Source of the DNA: Anagrus nilaparvatae
Lineage: Eukaryota; Arthropoda; Insecta; Hymenoptera; Mymaridae
Direction: 5' to 3'
Length of the DNA: 64,000 bases
Assembly: GCA_022575985.1 (NCBI GenBank)
Contig: JAKSXM010000147.1
Span: 19,130,001 to 19,194,000 of the forward strand
Positions 46,833-57,692 of the stretch are shown here, one piece after another. A model generated the notes under the pieces. The model had not been told where the DNA came from. It ran no database searches and saw only the letters and a list, made by a program, of their open reading frames with translations. Numbering within the stretch: the first letter of the stretch is position 1; every line of letters starts with the position of its first letter. A program made the position numbers and the translations under genes.

Positions 46833-46974
46833 GGCTGATTCCAGACGGAGCGCTTAACTTCGAAGTTATCTTAAACCTGCGTTTAAAATACATTGCGTAG
46901 TATATACATATATGTAATATAACTACAGAGTTAACGCTAACTGTGAGTTTACAGCGCTCCGTGTGGAACCAGCC
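46833..46974. mobile_element. Harbinger-like MITE, 142 bp, TTA duplication proven
   Basis: TIR GGCTGATTCCAGACGGAGCG / GGCTGGTTCCACACGGAGCG. TTA flanks both ends. The other arm of the host foldback (45,272-45,285) is the unoccupied site with a single TTA, so the insertion is demonstrated within the window. GGC ends with a 3-bp TWA duplication fit PIF/Harbinger. Confidence 0.88.
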
Positions 46975-47570
46975 TTAAATTTAAATAAAGCCAAAAAATA
47001 AGGTAAAACAATCAAGTTTATCGTTTTACAACTTTGCTTAATGATTATAAATATTTTTTCTAAATTTTTCTAACTTTTTTTTTACCTCAGTGATCTCTGG
47101 AGATTACTTTAGATCTATTTTAATCTCCAGAGATCAAAAGTGATTTCCGGAGATCTCCGGAGATCTCCGGAGGTCTCCAGAGAACTAAAGAAATCACCTG
47201 AAATTTGCGATCACTTGTGATTTATGGAGATCTCCGGAGATCTCCAGAAATCAAAAGTGATCTCCGGAGATCTAAAAAGATCAGCGGAGATCATAAGAGA
47301 TATTTCGAAAATTCGTCGGGAGGGTTACTAAGTTTATTTGCAATTAAAAAAACCTTGTTTATATACACCGTTGCCTTTTTCCTGATTCAAAGAGTGAAAA
47401 TTTTTAAAAAGTAGCAGGTTTCCATAAAAGTAGGGTAGTATACGAAGGATTTAAAAAAATAAATGGGTGAAAAAATTAAATTCTAAGAAGTCAGCAGATT
47501 TTTGATTGAATCAGCACACTGTGCGTAGTAGCAGTTAAGGTTTTTCAAAAATATATTGTAAGGTACATAA

Positions 47571-48235
47571 AAGAAAACATGCCTCAAATTAAGAAAATTG
47601 AGTATGTTAGCGATGGTTGTCCGGGACAATAAAAAAATTGTTCCAACCTATACAATTTATGTCAACATAAAAAGAATTTTGGTATTGATGCTAAGTGGAT
47701 ATTTTTTGCAACTTCTCACGGTAAATCAACTTGTGATATCATTGGAGGTACGATAAAAACAGATACAAGCATAGAAAGTTTACGTCGTAAATTTGATAAT
47801 CAAATAATGAATGTAAGCCGCATTCATGAATTTTGTGAACATCATTTACCTACAATAAAAACAATAATAATAAGCAGAGAGGAGTTAAGCCTGGCACGTG
47901 ACACAACATCATCAATTGCGCATACCATTCCAGAAACACGAAATTATCACGACTTTACTCCATTATCAAATACAATAATTGGCTGTAAATATTTAAGTTC
48001 AGATGAAAGTTATTCCTTAAAATTTAATTTGTTGAAAAAAATAACTTATAAATGGTCAGCAAATACTTATGTCTCTTTCGTAATCTCAAATATTTGGGCG
48101 GTAGGTTTTATTACAGATATAATTGAAGATGAATTAATAGCTGAAATATCTGTATTACAAAGTTTTTCAAAAAATATCTACAAATGGCCTGGTACTGCGA
48201 CCCGTGTTAAAGTAGGCTTTAATGAAATTTTATAA
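47571..48235 (+). pseudogene. Transposase-like protein of the 5.5-kb element, C-terminal part
   Basis: Frame starting near MPQIKKIEYVSDGCPGQ, with an in-frame TAA (47,629-47,631) right after the GQ, then NLCQHKKNFGIDAKWIFFAT, SHGKSTCDIIGGTIK, HEFCEHHLPTIKTIIISR and HTIPETRNYHDFTPL, ending GFNEIL. The S-D-G-C-x-G-Q ... F-F-A-T-S-H-G-K-x-x-C-D-x-I-G-G signature recurs, from memory, in many unannotated insect and cnidarian proteins. The two Asp residues could belong to a DDE-type catalytic triad. The N-terminal half should lie left of 44,751 but was not recognised, so the gene is split by the nested insertion and truncated. The function as transposase is inferred from being the only protein inside matched TIRs. 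Confidence 0.6.
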
Positions 48236-49231
48236 AATGTATCAAACTACATTGTATAAATGAAAATGAAAATGATAAAAATGAGAATGATAAAATAAAA
48301 ATAAAATTAGGGCATACTCATTCCAAATACACTCAATATCTAAAGAATTTGGATTCTATTTGTGAATAAATTATCTAAATTATAAAAATATTTTCTGAAT
48401 ACATTATTGTAGGCATTTGGTGTGAGCTCGTTTACATCGAAGCCTAAAAATTATTTAAATAAAGAAAATATGTGAAATTTCCCTGGAAATCTGAATCTTA
48501 CCTTGTTTAAATCGTTCGGAGTCATTTAGAGCGGAAAAATTCAAAAAAACTGCTAAAAATAAGAAAAATTGAGGAAAATTCACGATTTTTCGGTTATTTT
48601 AGGGTCTAGGAAGTTCGATCGCATCTAGGTTGATATGGCATCCAAAATATATATAAAAACACGCTTTTCCTGAAAAACTCAATAAAAAATTCGGATATAC
48701 AATTTTTCTGTAGTTTCCGTAATGTACCCTGTGAATTTATCGATTTTCTGGCTCCCCGTGTAGGAATTTTCAAAAACTAATGGCATGACTGGATTCCTGA
48801 GGAAATTTTACTATAGTACCTGTTTTTTCATTATTTTTAATGATTTCCAGAAGGAATGGCACATAAAAGAAGAATGGGTGGCTGAGGAAAGATGAAAACG
48901 TCTTTTTTTTTCAAAAATTCACCCTGGGCTTAGTTTTCAATATTAAGGGCTACAATTTGGGGGCATAGTCCATTTTGGATAGGTAATTGGCAAAAAAAAG
49001 TTTTTAGCTGGTTTCAGCGACCCGACCTGGAAACTTTTGCTGAATTCACTAAGAATCACTCTTATACAAATAATTGTAAACAATAATAAAAATGTGTATG
49101 TGTAAGTGTATAAGATTAAAATAAAATTTAAATGAATAAATTTAAATTCAGTGCGGTGCCAGGCATTTAAACGCGCGCTCATATAATAGTGTAAAACTAT
49201 TATAAAGTATATTAAGTGTTTTTTATATTTT

Positions 49232-49280
49232 TTATTCCCTGATGATGAAACTAATAAGTTTTGAATCGCGTCGGATATGA
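49232..49280 (+). ncRNA. Hammerhead-like motif in right terminal copy of PLE 2
   Basis: CTGATGA at 49,239-49,245, an AAACT/AGTTT stem with AATA loop, GAA (49,263) and CGCGTC (49,267-49,272). TCC before the core can pair with GGA after the GTC. A T replaces A after GAA, breaking the 15.1-16.1 pair. Confidence 0.5.
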
Positions 49281-49358
49281 CGTTATTAACAAAGTTACTG
49301 ACGGATATAAAAAGGTAAAATTATATTATAAATGTATTAAATAACTTGGACACCTTAA

Positions 49359-50036
49359 GTTACCAACTCAGTGAAACGTGGTGTTTTTTAATGACTTTTT
49401 AAAACTTATTTTTTTCATGAAGTATTTTTATTAGTGTACACAAATTAGTGTATGTTACAGGTTTAAATCGATTTCCGCTTTTTTGCTTGTATATAGGTGG
49501 CGTTGAAGTTGCGCCGAAAAAAAACTTGCTCTACTGCGGACAGATTATCTCAGGATTGGCTCATCTCAACAAAGAAAATTCATAATTAGTAAGGTTGCTT
49601 ACGTGTCAATCAACCAAAAAAAAAAAAGTGCAAAAAAAAATTATGACAAGTGTTCAAACAAAAATTGTGAAAATGGACCACGTTTTTAGCCCTTTCTGAC
49701 ATAAAAAGAGCTATACATTAAAAAAGAAATTTATTCTTTTGGGTCAATTGTCATACAAAACTAGTCAACAAATAAAAGAAAACCACTTTTTCCCAAATAA
49801 TAAGGTCGAGCCAATACCGAGATAAACTGCCCGCAGCGTGAAAAAAAAGTTTCGAGTAAATTGAGTTTAAAGTTTTCAAGTTATCTGCGGTGAGGTGCGG
49901 TTACGCGCTTCTTAATCCCGTTATCTACACACTTTAACATCGAATTTTAATAAAATATTTTTACACGATATTTTTAAATGTATTTAAAAAAATTTTTTTT
50001 TTTAATTTCTGAAAAATTGTCCACTGAGTTGATACC
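49359..50036. mobile_element. TTAA-flanked TIR element, 678 bp
   Basis: Ends GTTACCAACTCAGTG and (inverted) GGTATCAACTCAGTG, with TTAA at 49,355-49,358 and 50,037-50,040. Subterminal inverted match near 49,515-49,560 and 49,800-49,860. No coding. Confidence 0.75.
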
Positions 50037-50294
50037 TTAACAAAATGTTTTTTAAATCACAAGTGAAATCCCATTAACTTCAAATGGGATTCTGCTTGTT
50101 CCTAACGGAATTTTTTTTCTTGCTCAAACGATTACAACATTATTGAAACATAAGGAAAATTAAAAATACCCTGCCAACTAGCTGGCACTAAGGTTCCTCA
50201 AACAATGAGCTTAATACATTAATATGCCACTGATATCACTGATTACAACTATGCAATCATACATACATTTCTCTCTTAATTCCATAATGTAGTT

Positions 50295-51170
50295 GTAAAA
50301 TATCACCGGTTACAATATTTTCAGATATTAGTACTTTCATGGAATTATATGAGGTATTACACTAAAAAAAAAAAAATATTGCAGTTTTTTTAATTTTGAG
50401 AAAAAAAATGTGAAAAAATTCGATATTAGATCCAAAAAGTTACTATAAACGAACTTTCTAAAACTAGTACTTTCATAGAAATAAATTAGGTATTATGTCC
50501 AAAGAGAAAAAATAATTTGGTATTTTTTTTATTTTTTTGTGACGAAAATTTTGTGAAAAAAATTTTTAAAAAATTAAGTATCAGATTCGAGATATAGAGT
50601 AAAAACCATACTTTCAAATATAAGTACTTTCGTAGAAATAAATGAGGTATTACATCCAAATTAAAAAAAAAAAAGTACCTCGAGATTTTTTGATGAAAAA
50701 ATTTTTGAAAAAAAAATTAGGTCTTAATTTCAAAACGGTTGTGAAACATCACCGGTTGCAATATTTTCAGATATTAGTACTTTCATGGAATTAAATGAGG
50801 TATTACACCAAAAAAAAAAAAAAATATTTCAGGTTTTTTAATTTTTTTGTTTTTTTAATTTTAAGAAAGAATTTTTTAAAAAATTCGGTATCAAATCGAA
50901 AAAATGACTATAAACAAACTTTCTAAAACTAGTACTTTCATAGAAATAAATTAGGTACTATGTCCAAAAAAAAAAAAATTGGTGTTTTTTGTATTTTTTC
51001 GTGAAAAAAATTTTGGGAAAAAAATTTTCAAAAAATTAAGTATAAGATTCGAGATATCGAGTAAAAACTATACTTTAAAATATAAGTACTTTCGTGTCCA
51101 AATTAAAAAAAAAAAAGTACCTCGAGCTTTTTTGATAAAAAAATTAGGTCTTAATTCCATAATGGTTGTG
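50295..51170. repeat. ~450-bp tandem duplication
   Basis: Blocks starting at ATCACCGGTTACAATATTTT (50,302) and its variant (50,750) repeat in order: TTTCAGATATTAGTACTTTC, TTTCATAGAAATAAATTAGG and a TACCTCGAG-containing end. A third start is at 51,175, cut by the (AC)n. Confidence 0.85.
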
Positions 51171-51185
51171 AAATTTCACCGGTTA

Positions 51186-51203
51186 CACACAGACACAGAC
51201 ACA

Positions 51204-51272
<69 letters not shown>

Positions 51273-51371
51273 TTTTTTTGGGGTCTCAAAACGTGCTTAT
51301 ATGCCAAAAAATCGAAATTTGACCTATCACAATGGTTCCTCATTGAGGAACCAAAAAAAGATCCGGAAAAA

Positions 51372-51406
<35 letters not shown>
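51186..51406. repeat. (AC)n microsatellites, two tracts
   Basis: ACAGAC then (AC) from 51,186 to ~51,268, and a second tract at 51,379-51,406. They separate two copies of a ~125-bp segment. Confidence 0.95.
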
Positions 51407-51409
<3 letters not shown>

Positions 51410-51540
51410 TACTTTTTTTAAAAACCGGTTTTTAGCTTCCTTGGGGTCTCAAAACGTGCATATATGCCAAAAAATCGAAATTTGACCTATCACAATGGTT
51501 CCTCATTGAGGAACCAAAAAAAGATCCGGAAAAATTCTTA
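51270..51540. repeat. ~125-bp segment duplicated around the (AC)n tracts
   Basis: GGGGTCTCAAAACGTGC through GATCCGGAAAAATTCTT occurs at 51,279-51,378 and 51,440-51,540 with one difference. Slippage or unequal exchange between (AC)n tracts would produce it. Confidence 0.88.
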
Positions 51541-52206
51541 AATATATTTAGTTTTTTTTTTATTTCCTTATTTACGGTTGAAGTTATTTGCAATTTTTTG
51601 AGCAAGATCAAAAAAAATCTACCAGTTATACGCTAGTTTTCAGTACAATTCCGCTAACGACAAGCGGAATATTTCTGTTAGCAGCATGTGTCATATAAAT
51701 TTCTAAATAAGCATGTATGTGTCCCAGTGCGAATCACAAGAACACGTTAATAGATAGAAACATCGGGTTTACGGAAAAAAAAAGGTTAGTTTTATTCCAA
51801 TTGATAATGATAAAAACTTTTTATGTTGAATAACCTGAATTTCCAAAAAAAATTCTTATCTGATTTTAAAAAAAAACTTAAAAAACTGAAAAGTAAACAA
51901 AAATTTGATTATGGAAAAGAATTATTAGTTTGCAGTAGGGTAGGTAAAGAACAGATCTTATATTATTTAAGCTTTTTCAATATATTAAACAGATTTTTTT
52001 GGTGCATAATGATTTTAAAATTTCCTTTTAGAAAATACCTAAGTACAATAGTTAAATATTATTAAACCCATTTTTTCCTTTTAAAACCTTTATTTTGACT
52101 TTCTGGATTTCAACCGTTTCGCTATTAAAATAAATGTAACAAATAAATAAATAGTAATGGAAAGATAAGTTAATATAATAATTTTTCTTTCTACAATTAA
52201 TTTCAG
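51541..52206. other. Intron end with a dispersed repeat
   Basis: 51,700-51,870 matches 19,985-20,180 (shared ACATCGGGTTTA). The 80-codon frame at 51,823 is in that repeat and unsupported. The acceptor of the 52,207 exon ends this stretch. Confidence 0.5.
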
Positions 52207-52353
52207 CGAGTAATACAAGAGAAATTTAAAATTTGTGATGAAACTTTATCTAGTCTTTTACAATGGATAGCAGATATAGAAGATAAAATGGCTAATCAGG
52301 ATGTAGTCAATGAAGAATTAAGTGAAATAAATAACCAGATTTTTAACTTAAAG
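52207..52353 (+). CDS. shot: short stop exon: one spectrin-repeat helix pair (49 codons)
   Basis: Small exon with no internal stop, between AATTTCAG (AG at 52,205-52,206) and the donor GTAATG at 52,354. It is 147 bp, exactly 49 codons, phase 0 on both sides, so it joins the preceding 39,191 donor in frame. The peptide begins RVIQEKFKICDETLSSLLQW and has IADIEDKMANQ, a typical spectrin-repeat start with the conserved tryptophan and the acidic D-x-E-D pattern. It is too short to be called from family similarity alone; its position, strand, phase and splice sites support it as the next shot exon. No later exon is recognisable in 52,354-64,000. Confidence 0.82.
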
Positions 52354-53662
52354 GTAATGTTAACTTTAATTATAAATCTTAGAAATTTATTACAAGCATA
52401 ATCATTTTCATTACAAAGAAATCATAATTTTTTTGTACGTTCTCCCTTTGAATTGGCGTTGATACTTTTTTTTAAATTATAAAATTTTATTGAATTTTGA
52501 TTTAATAAAATTATTGTTTTTGCTGGATTTTAATTTAAAAAAAAAATGACTTAACCTCTTCAGGTTATTTGAACGTCAATTAAAATTACGGCATATGATG
52601 AAAGATCATTTTTTGTGGTAGCATGATTAAAAAACAGTACAACAACGTCGCACAGTGTTTGTAGGCGCGAGATCTTCTTTACATGATTATTATTTTAAAT
52701 TTTTTTTAAAATTAAATTATCTTTTATATAAAATCGACAATTTCCTTCATAATAGATTAACAATTAATTTACGTTGTGCTATTTATAAATAAAAATCTCA
52801 AACATCTACTTTTTTACTCAACCTCTTTACTTGCAATGTATAAGGATTCTTTGGAGCTTTGCATCTTGTCAAAGAAAACCGCAATTTTATAAAAATTTTA
52901 TCGATTTCTATTATCATCAAAATAATACTCAATCAACCTTAATCCGGCTGGGTGTAATTTATCGAGGGTTGCCTTTAAATAAATTAAAAAATATTTCAAA
53001 GATTTATTTTAATTAAACAATATACATCTGATCATTATTTTTAGTATAAACCCTTTGTAACAGTATTTTCTTTTTAGAGAGTTAGGCTAAATCTGATTAA
53101 ATATCTTATTTAAATATTGTCAAGGGGATGGTTTCAGAGAAAGTTAAGAATATCATGAATTTAACCAGTTAAGTTTCAAGGTTTTATTTACGTGTCGATT
53201 TGTAGTCCGATTCGAAAAATATCTTGTATACGTAAAATTTAAAACAAAATGATGTTTTCTGAAGTAAAAAGAGATGATTTCAAGAATGCAAAATCAGATT
53301 TTCGATTTATGCATCTGAATAATCAGTGCAGCAGTTCAAAGTTATTCAAAATTTTGAAAAAAATATTTTATTCGAACCTCGAATATTATGTTACAAAACG
53401 CTCTAATTTTACTGAAATCCGTTACAATTTTATTTATTTAATGTCCAGAACTTATGTTTTCAAAACTGGAAAAACATTTCAAATTTTCAAATTATCTGAC
53501 AAAAAATGTTGAGGAAAAATTATGAAAAATATTACTTCTAAAATTAAAAATACGAGTAAATATGTATGGTATACCTTTATCCGGAGTGCGAATGAAAAAT
53601 TGGATTTTCATTTTCTAAAACAGTAGTTCCAATAGGTTGCCGAAAGTAATCAAAAATGCATT
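52354..53662. other. Intronic sequence after the last visible shot exon
   Basis: AT-rich; an 87-codon frame at 53,249-53,512 is not recognised and lacks flanking splice sites in a convincing phase. Nothing else was seen. Confidence 0.45.
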
Positions 53663-54062
53663 TAGGAGTCCTAGTGAATAAATATAATAGTGTTCTTAGT
53701 CATTTTATAGGTTTTTGGGGTTCCTGAATTTAAATTTTAGGTCAACTATCAATGTTTCTAAAAGGTGAATTCAAAATGACGTCATACCATGTCAGAAATT
53801 CATTATTTCAAAAACGTCTTCCTGGACTTTAGGAAATGGCATTTCTCCATTTTGAATGCACCATACATAAAATTTAAATTTTGTTACGCCAAAAACCTGT
53901 CAGGTAACTTTATTTTGAAATTATAAGTTTATGAAATAGCATTGCGCCATTTGAAACTGTCATTTTAAAAAATTAATAGTTGGCCTAAAATTTGAATTCA
54001 GCAATGCTGAAAACCTATAAAAGAACTACCGACACTGTTATAATTATTAACTAGGGTTCCTA
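53663..54062. mobile_element. MITE, ~400 bp, imperfect TIR
   Basis: Left TAGGAGTCCTAGTGAATAA and right (inverted) TAGGAACCCTAGTTAATAA, with inverted similarity over ~90 bp. ATT lies on both sides. No coding. Confidence 0.65.
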
Positions 54063-54195
54063 ATTGTATTTTTAATTATAGAGCAAAGCTCTACTTTATA
54101 GTATGCAAAGATCAACACATTGTGGACACGATACATCATCAACGATCGATTGGATTGCTTTCATTTTTTAAAAATGAGCTTTTTTTGTCATGTTT

Positions 54196-55384
54196 ACCCA
54201 CGTAAAAAAGTGACAAATTTGTAAAACTTGACGCAAACTTAAGTTTGAACAAAGTTTGTTACAAATTTGTCCAATTGAACACTTGAGACTTTGTAAAATT
54301 TAATTTAGCTATGGATTAAGTTTTTACAAACTTAATCACAGGTTTTTATTTTGATGTTTTCAACTTGTTGAAAACAAACTCGAAAAATAGACTTGTAAAA
54401 TCAAGTATTTAATAAGTTTGTATTAAGTTGGCATAATCTCGATTTATAAGTTCTGCAACCTTCTGTATTTTTCAAACTCCTTGATATCAAGTCTTTAGAA
54501 ACTTGATTGCAAATCAATAATAACTTAGTATTATCGATGATGATATCACAAGATATCAAAAGGTCTTAAACAAAATTATTCGCAAGTTTGTTAAAACTTG
54601 TGATTAATTTTGTGTTAGGCTTTTCTTTAAATTTTCAATTTCAAATTGATCATACTAAGTTTTCACAAAGTTGATATTGTTAACTTGGAAATTTAAATCA
54701 AATAGTAAAAAAAATTGACTTTTATACTTTTATACCCAATTATTACAAAGGTAATAAGAAATTATTGCAGCTTTTTTTACTTAAAACTTTAAAGTCCAAA
54801 ATATAAAGTTTGAACAAAGTTGATTAGAGTTTACTGGAAACTTAGTATTGTTGACTTTCGAATTTTTTGTTGAAAAAAAGGTTTATCACCTTTGTACTAA
54901 TTTGATACAAAGAAAATCAGAGTGAATTAGTCGATTTAATTTCTAAATTAACAATATCAACTTTGTGAAAACTTAGTATGATCAATTTGAAATTGAAAAT
55001 TCAAAGAAAAGCCTAACACAAAATTAATCCCAAGTTTTAACAAACTTGCGAATAATTTTGTTTAAGACCTTTTGATATATTGTGATATCATCATCGATAA
55101 TACTAAGTTATTATTGATTTGCAATCAAGTTTCTAAAGACTTGATATCAAGGAGTTTGAAAAATACAGAAGGTTGCAGAACTTGTAAATCGAGATTATGC
55201 CAACTTAATACAAACTTATTAAATCAGTATTAAATACTTGATTTTACAAGTCTATTTTTCGAGTTTGTTTTCAACAAGTTTAAAGAAACAAAATAAAAAA
55301 GTTTAATAAAATTTTACAAAGTCTCAAGTGTTCCATTGGACAAATTTGTAACAAACTTTGTTCAAACTTAAGTTTGCGTGGGTA
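54196..55384. mobile_element. Foldback element, 1.19 kb, ~560-bp arms
   Basis: Ends ACCCACG; arms share CGCAAACTTAAGTTTG, AACAAAGTTTGTTACAAATT and ACTTAGTATTATCGATGATG (as reverse complements). Built from (A/T)-rich words around ACTTG/CAAGT. Centre near 54,790. No coding. Confidence 0.85.
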
Positions 55385-55406
55385 TGGTCCCTATAATTTT
55401 TCAAAA

Positions 55407-56460
55407 GGATTATTATTATTATTATTATTATTTTAGTCTTTATTTAGCCAAGCAAAAATGATATAATACATCAATATACTATATATACATAAAAAATAAA
55501 TAAAATTTAATACAATAAAACAAATAAAATTTAATACAATAAAATACTTATAAAATGCTATATACAATTATTCTATTAAAATATAAATCCATTAATATAT
55601 AATCAAAATACATAACTAGTAAAAGTGATTTTGGTCAAATCTTTGGATTAATAGTCAAATGCATAACACATTGGAGTGTACGTCAAATCGGTAGTTAGTA
55701 AAAATGAAAAAAGAAGATTTTCAATAGTTTAATACATGGCTTTGGATGATTTAATTCAAAATTTATAATGATTTATAAATCACTGCTGTATAAATACTGT
55801 CTAATGCTCTTTTTGAAACGCGTAAGCGAGTGTAGGTCACGTATAAATGGGGGAATGTTATTCCAGAAATGAGCATATTTGACTTGAAAAGAGTTTATTC
55901 CCCAGTCAGTTGTTATAGAAGATGGTATTTTCAAGTCTTTACGAACACCGCGTGATGGTTTATCGGATTTGTAAGGTTCAAATAAAGATAGAAGAAAAGG
56001 AGGTTCCTTCATACGTATTAGTCTATACAAGGTTAAGGCTGCAAAGTAATTGGTACGGGTTTTTATACTCATCCAATTAAGTTTTCGCCTAAAAGGTGTG
56101 ATGTGGTCTTGTCTTCTTAGGCCAAAAATATAACGTACACAGGAGTTTGACAGTCTTTGCAGTTGATCGGTCAGTTGATTGTTGATGTCAGAGTACACAA
56201 CATTACAATAGTCTAGATGGGGTACTACTAATGTTTCTACCAGACGCTTACGTAAGGCTTGGGATGTGCACAATTTAATGATTCTAAGCCCATATAGTGC
56301 TCTGTTAACTTTGTTGGTTATGTTTTTAATTTGATTCTGCCAAGAAAGTGTCCTGTCAAGAATTACTCCGAGACTTTTGACTTCATTAACAAACGAAACA
56401 CAATCACCGTTTTGACTTACTATTATTTTCTCAATGTTTAGCCCATGAAAGAGCTTTAAT
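55407..56460 (-). pseudogene. CR1/Jockey-type retrotransposon 3' part
   Basis: Minus strand, 5'-truncated near 56,460, open from ~56,452 to a stop at 55,773: VKSLGVILDRTLSWQNQIKN, YGLRIIKLCTSQALRKRLVE, LVVPHLDYCNVVYSDI, VRYIFGLRRQDHITPFRRKL, TTDWGINSFQVKYAHFWN and RFKKSIRQYLYSSDL. This is the RT thumb and C-terminal domain; catalytic motifs are lost to truncation. No stop in ~225 codons, so younger than its relatives at 34-36 kb and 9.5 kb. The 3' UTR runs to an (AAT)n tail (55,408-55,433). Confidence 0.85.
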
Positions 56461-56760
56461 TAAAAGGCATGTTTATTCTTGTATTTTTAATTCACACAGG
56501 TGAAAAACCTTATAAACGTCAGCTGCGTAATAAGTTTCATAGCTTTTGTATAAGTTTTGCACCGGTGAAATACCACAAAAATTTAAAATAACACACAATA
56601 TATTTTTATTACTCATTAATGAATTAATTTTATTAAACTAGATCATTCCTAAAAATGATAGACCGTGCGAAGCATAATATGTCACTGTATTTTTTTTCTT
56701 TTTTTTTTAATATAGTGAGAATTACTTTTGCAAGAATTTAATTTTTTTTTTTTTTTTTAT

Positions 56761-57450
56761 TAATGTGTTCTCCCATACTTTTCATAGTGGTAAATTCTAT
56801 TTTTGTCCCATTTGCCTTTTAAATGCTTGAAAACCTATTTTCAGCTCAAAAACTAAAATTTGAAAATTTTGCATTTTCTGAATTTTCCAATTTTCTCGCT
56901 TTTCCTGACCGAAAATGAAATAAAGAGTACATCTCAAAAAAAAAGTTTTAATTAACTTATTTAATTTATTTTAGTAAAAAAATTTTTTTTATGTTTTATT
57001 TTCTTTTTTAATTCCTTTATAATTCCTTACAATATCTATTCTCTGGAAATAATTAGTTAAGAAAATTACAATATCCAAAAGTTTTATTTCCATAAAATTT
57101 AAGATAAAATAAAAAAATAATTAAATTATTATGCTATTTTTTTATCCTATTTATTCATTTGATTTTAGTTTGTTTTTAGCATTTTACTTTGATTTTCATT
57201 TTTTTACAGAGTCATAGAGGCCTCTTAAATTTTACCCAGAAGGGTTATCAAAATAAAATTTTCAGAGATATCCAAAGATCAAGTCAGATATTTCATTTTC
57301 AGTCAGGAAAACCGAGAAAATCGGAAAATTCAGAAAATGCAAAATTTCAAATTCATATTTTTGAGCTTAAAATGGGTTTTTAAGTCCTTTAAAGGCAAAT
57401 GGGACAAAAAAGGAGTTAACCAACATGAAAAGTATGGGAAAACACATTAA
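56761..57450. mobile_element. Foldback element, ~690 bp
   Basis: Ends TAATGTGTTCTCCCATACTT and its inverted variant (AAGTATGGGAAAACACATTA). Arms of ~200 bp share GGCAAATGGGACAAAAA and GAAAATGCAAAATTT-type words. Centre A/T-rich; no coding. Confidence 0.78.
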
Positions 57451-57692
57451 AAAAAAAATGATGCTTTTTGAGAAATTTTTATTTTAAAGATTTCTTTAGT
57501 TTTTCCAATTTTCCGGCTTTTCCTGAGGTTTTTCCGAAAAAATATGGTCAGATTCGGATTTTGCGTGAAATTTTACTACCTATTGAAATATAGGCGTCCA
57601 GAAAATAAAAAGCAAACGGGTGACTTAGAATTCGAAAAAAATCAAAATTGGAATAGCAGCTACCAAATCGCGACCAAGCCACCTAGAGCTTT

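Larger units (their letters stand above)
44933..47320. mobile_element. Nested foldback with GATCTCCGGA repeats, 2.39 kb
   Basis: Ends CCCGACGAATTTTCGAAATA. Arms of ~600 bp are near-perfect reverse complements. The outer ~220 bp of each arm (44,960-45,165; 47,090-47,295) is made of GATCTCCGGA and GATCACTTTT type words, themselves palindromic. Two further elements lie inside. No coding. Confidence 0.8.
44751..47523. mobile_element. Nested TIR element (CACAGTGTGC ends), 2.77 kb
   Basis: TIR CACAGTGTGC with ~185-bp inverted arms (44,751-44,932; 47,321-47,523) and a candidate 5-bp duplication CGTAG (44,746-44,750; 47,524-47,528). It surrounds the GATCTCCGGA element. Non-coding. Confidence 0.7.
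43575..49061 (+). mobile_element. 5.5-kb transposon with ~650-bp TIRs and TTAT duplication (Sola-like?)
   Basis: Ends GAGTGATTCTTAGTG with inverted arms continuing GCAAAAGTTTCCAGGTCGGG for ~650-850 bp (43,575-~44,435; ~48,415-49,061). TTAT is duplicated (43,571-43,574; 49,062-49,065). The sister copy of the PLE end at ~40,525-40,540 shows the uninterrupted site with one TTAT. 4-bp duplications and G-R-G termini are described for Sola transposons; the superfamily call is tentative. The left arm has a ~170-bp internal duplication (44,103-44,430). It contains a broken transposase-like gene and the nested element at 44,751-47,523. Confidence 0.8.
40307..49332 (+). mobile_element. Penelope-like element 2, with inverted terminal copies and nested insertions
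   Basis: The left end 40,307-40,545 is the reverse complement of the right end (~49,062-49,332 plus sequence left of the big insertion), ending at GGTAAAATTATA(C/T)TATAA. Coding remains lie between them. Three elements have inserted: 40,960-41,852, 42,424-43,550 and 43,575-49,061. Without them the PLE would be about 1.5 kb, so it is internally deleted. Each terminal copy carries a hammerhead-like motif. Confidence 0.85.

Noticed and set aside
50979..51485. 168-codon frame with His-Thr repeats
   Set aside because: Encoded by (AC)n microsatellites and a local duplication.
53249..53512. Possible further shot exon (87 codons)
   Set aside because: No spectrin-repeat pattern, no good acceptor/donor in phase 0, and the composition is that of the intron.
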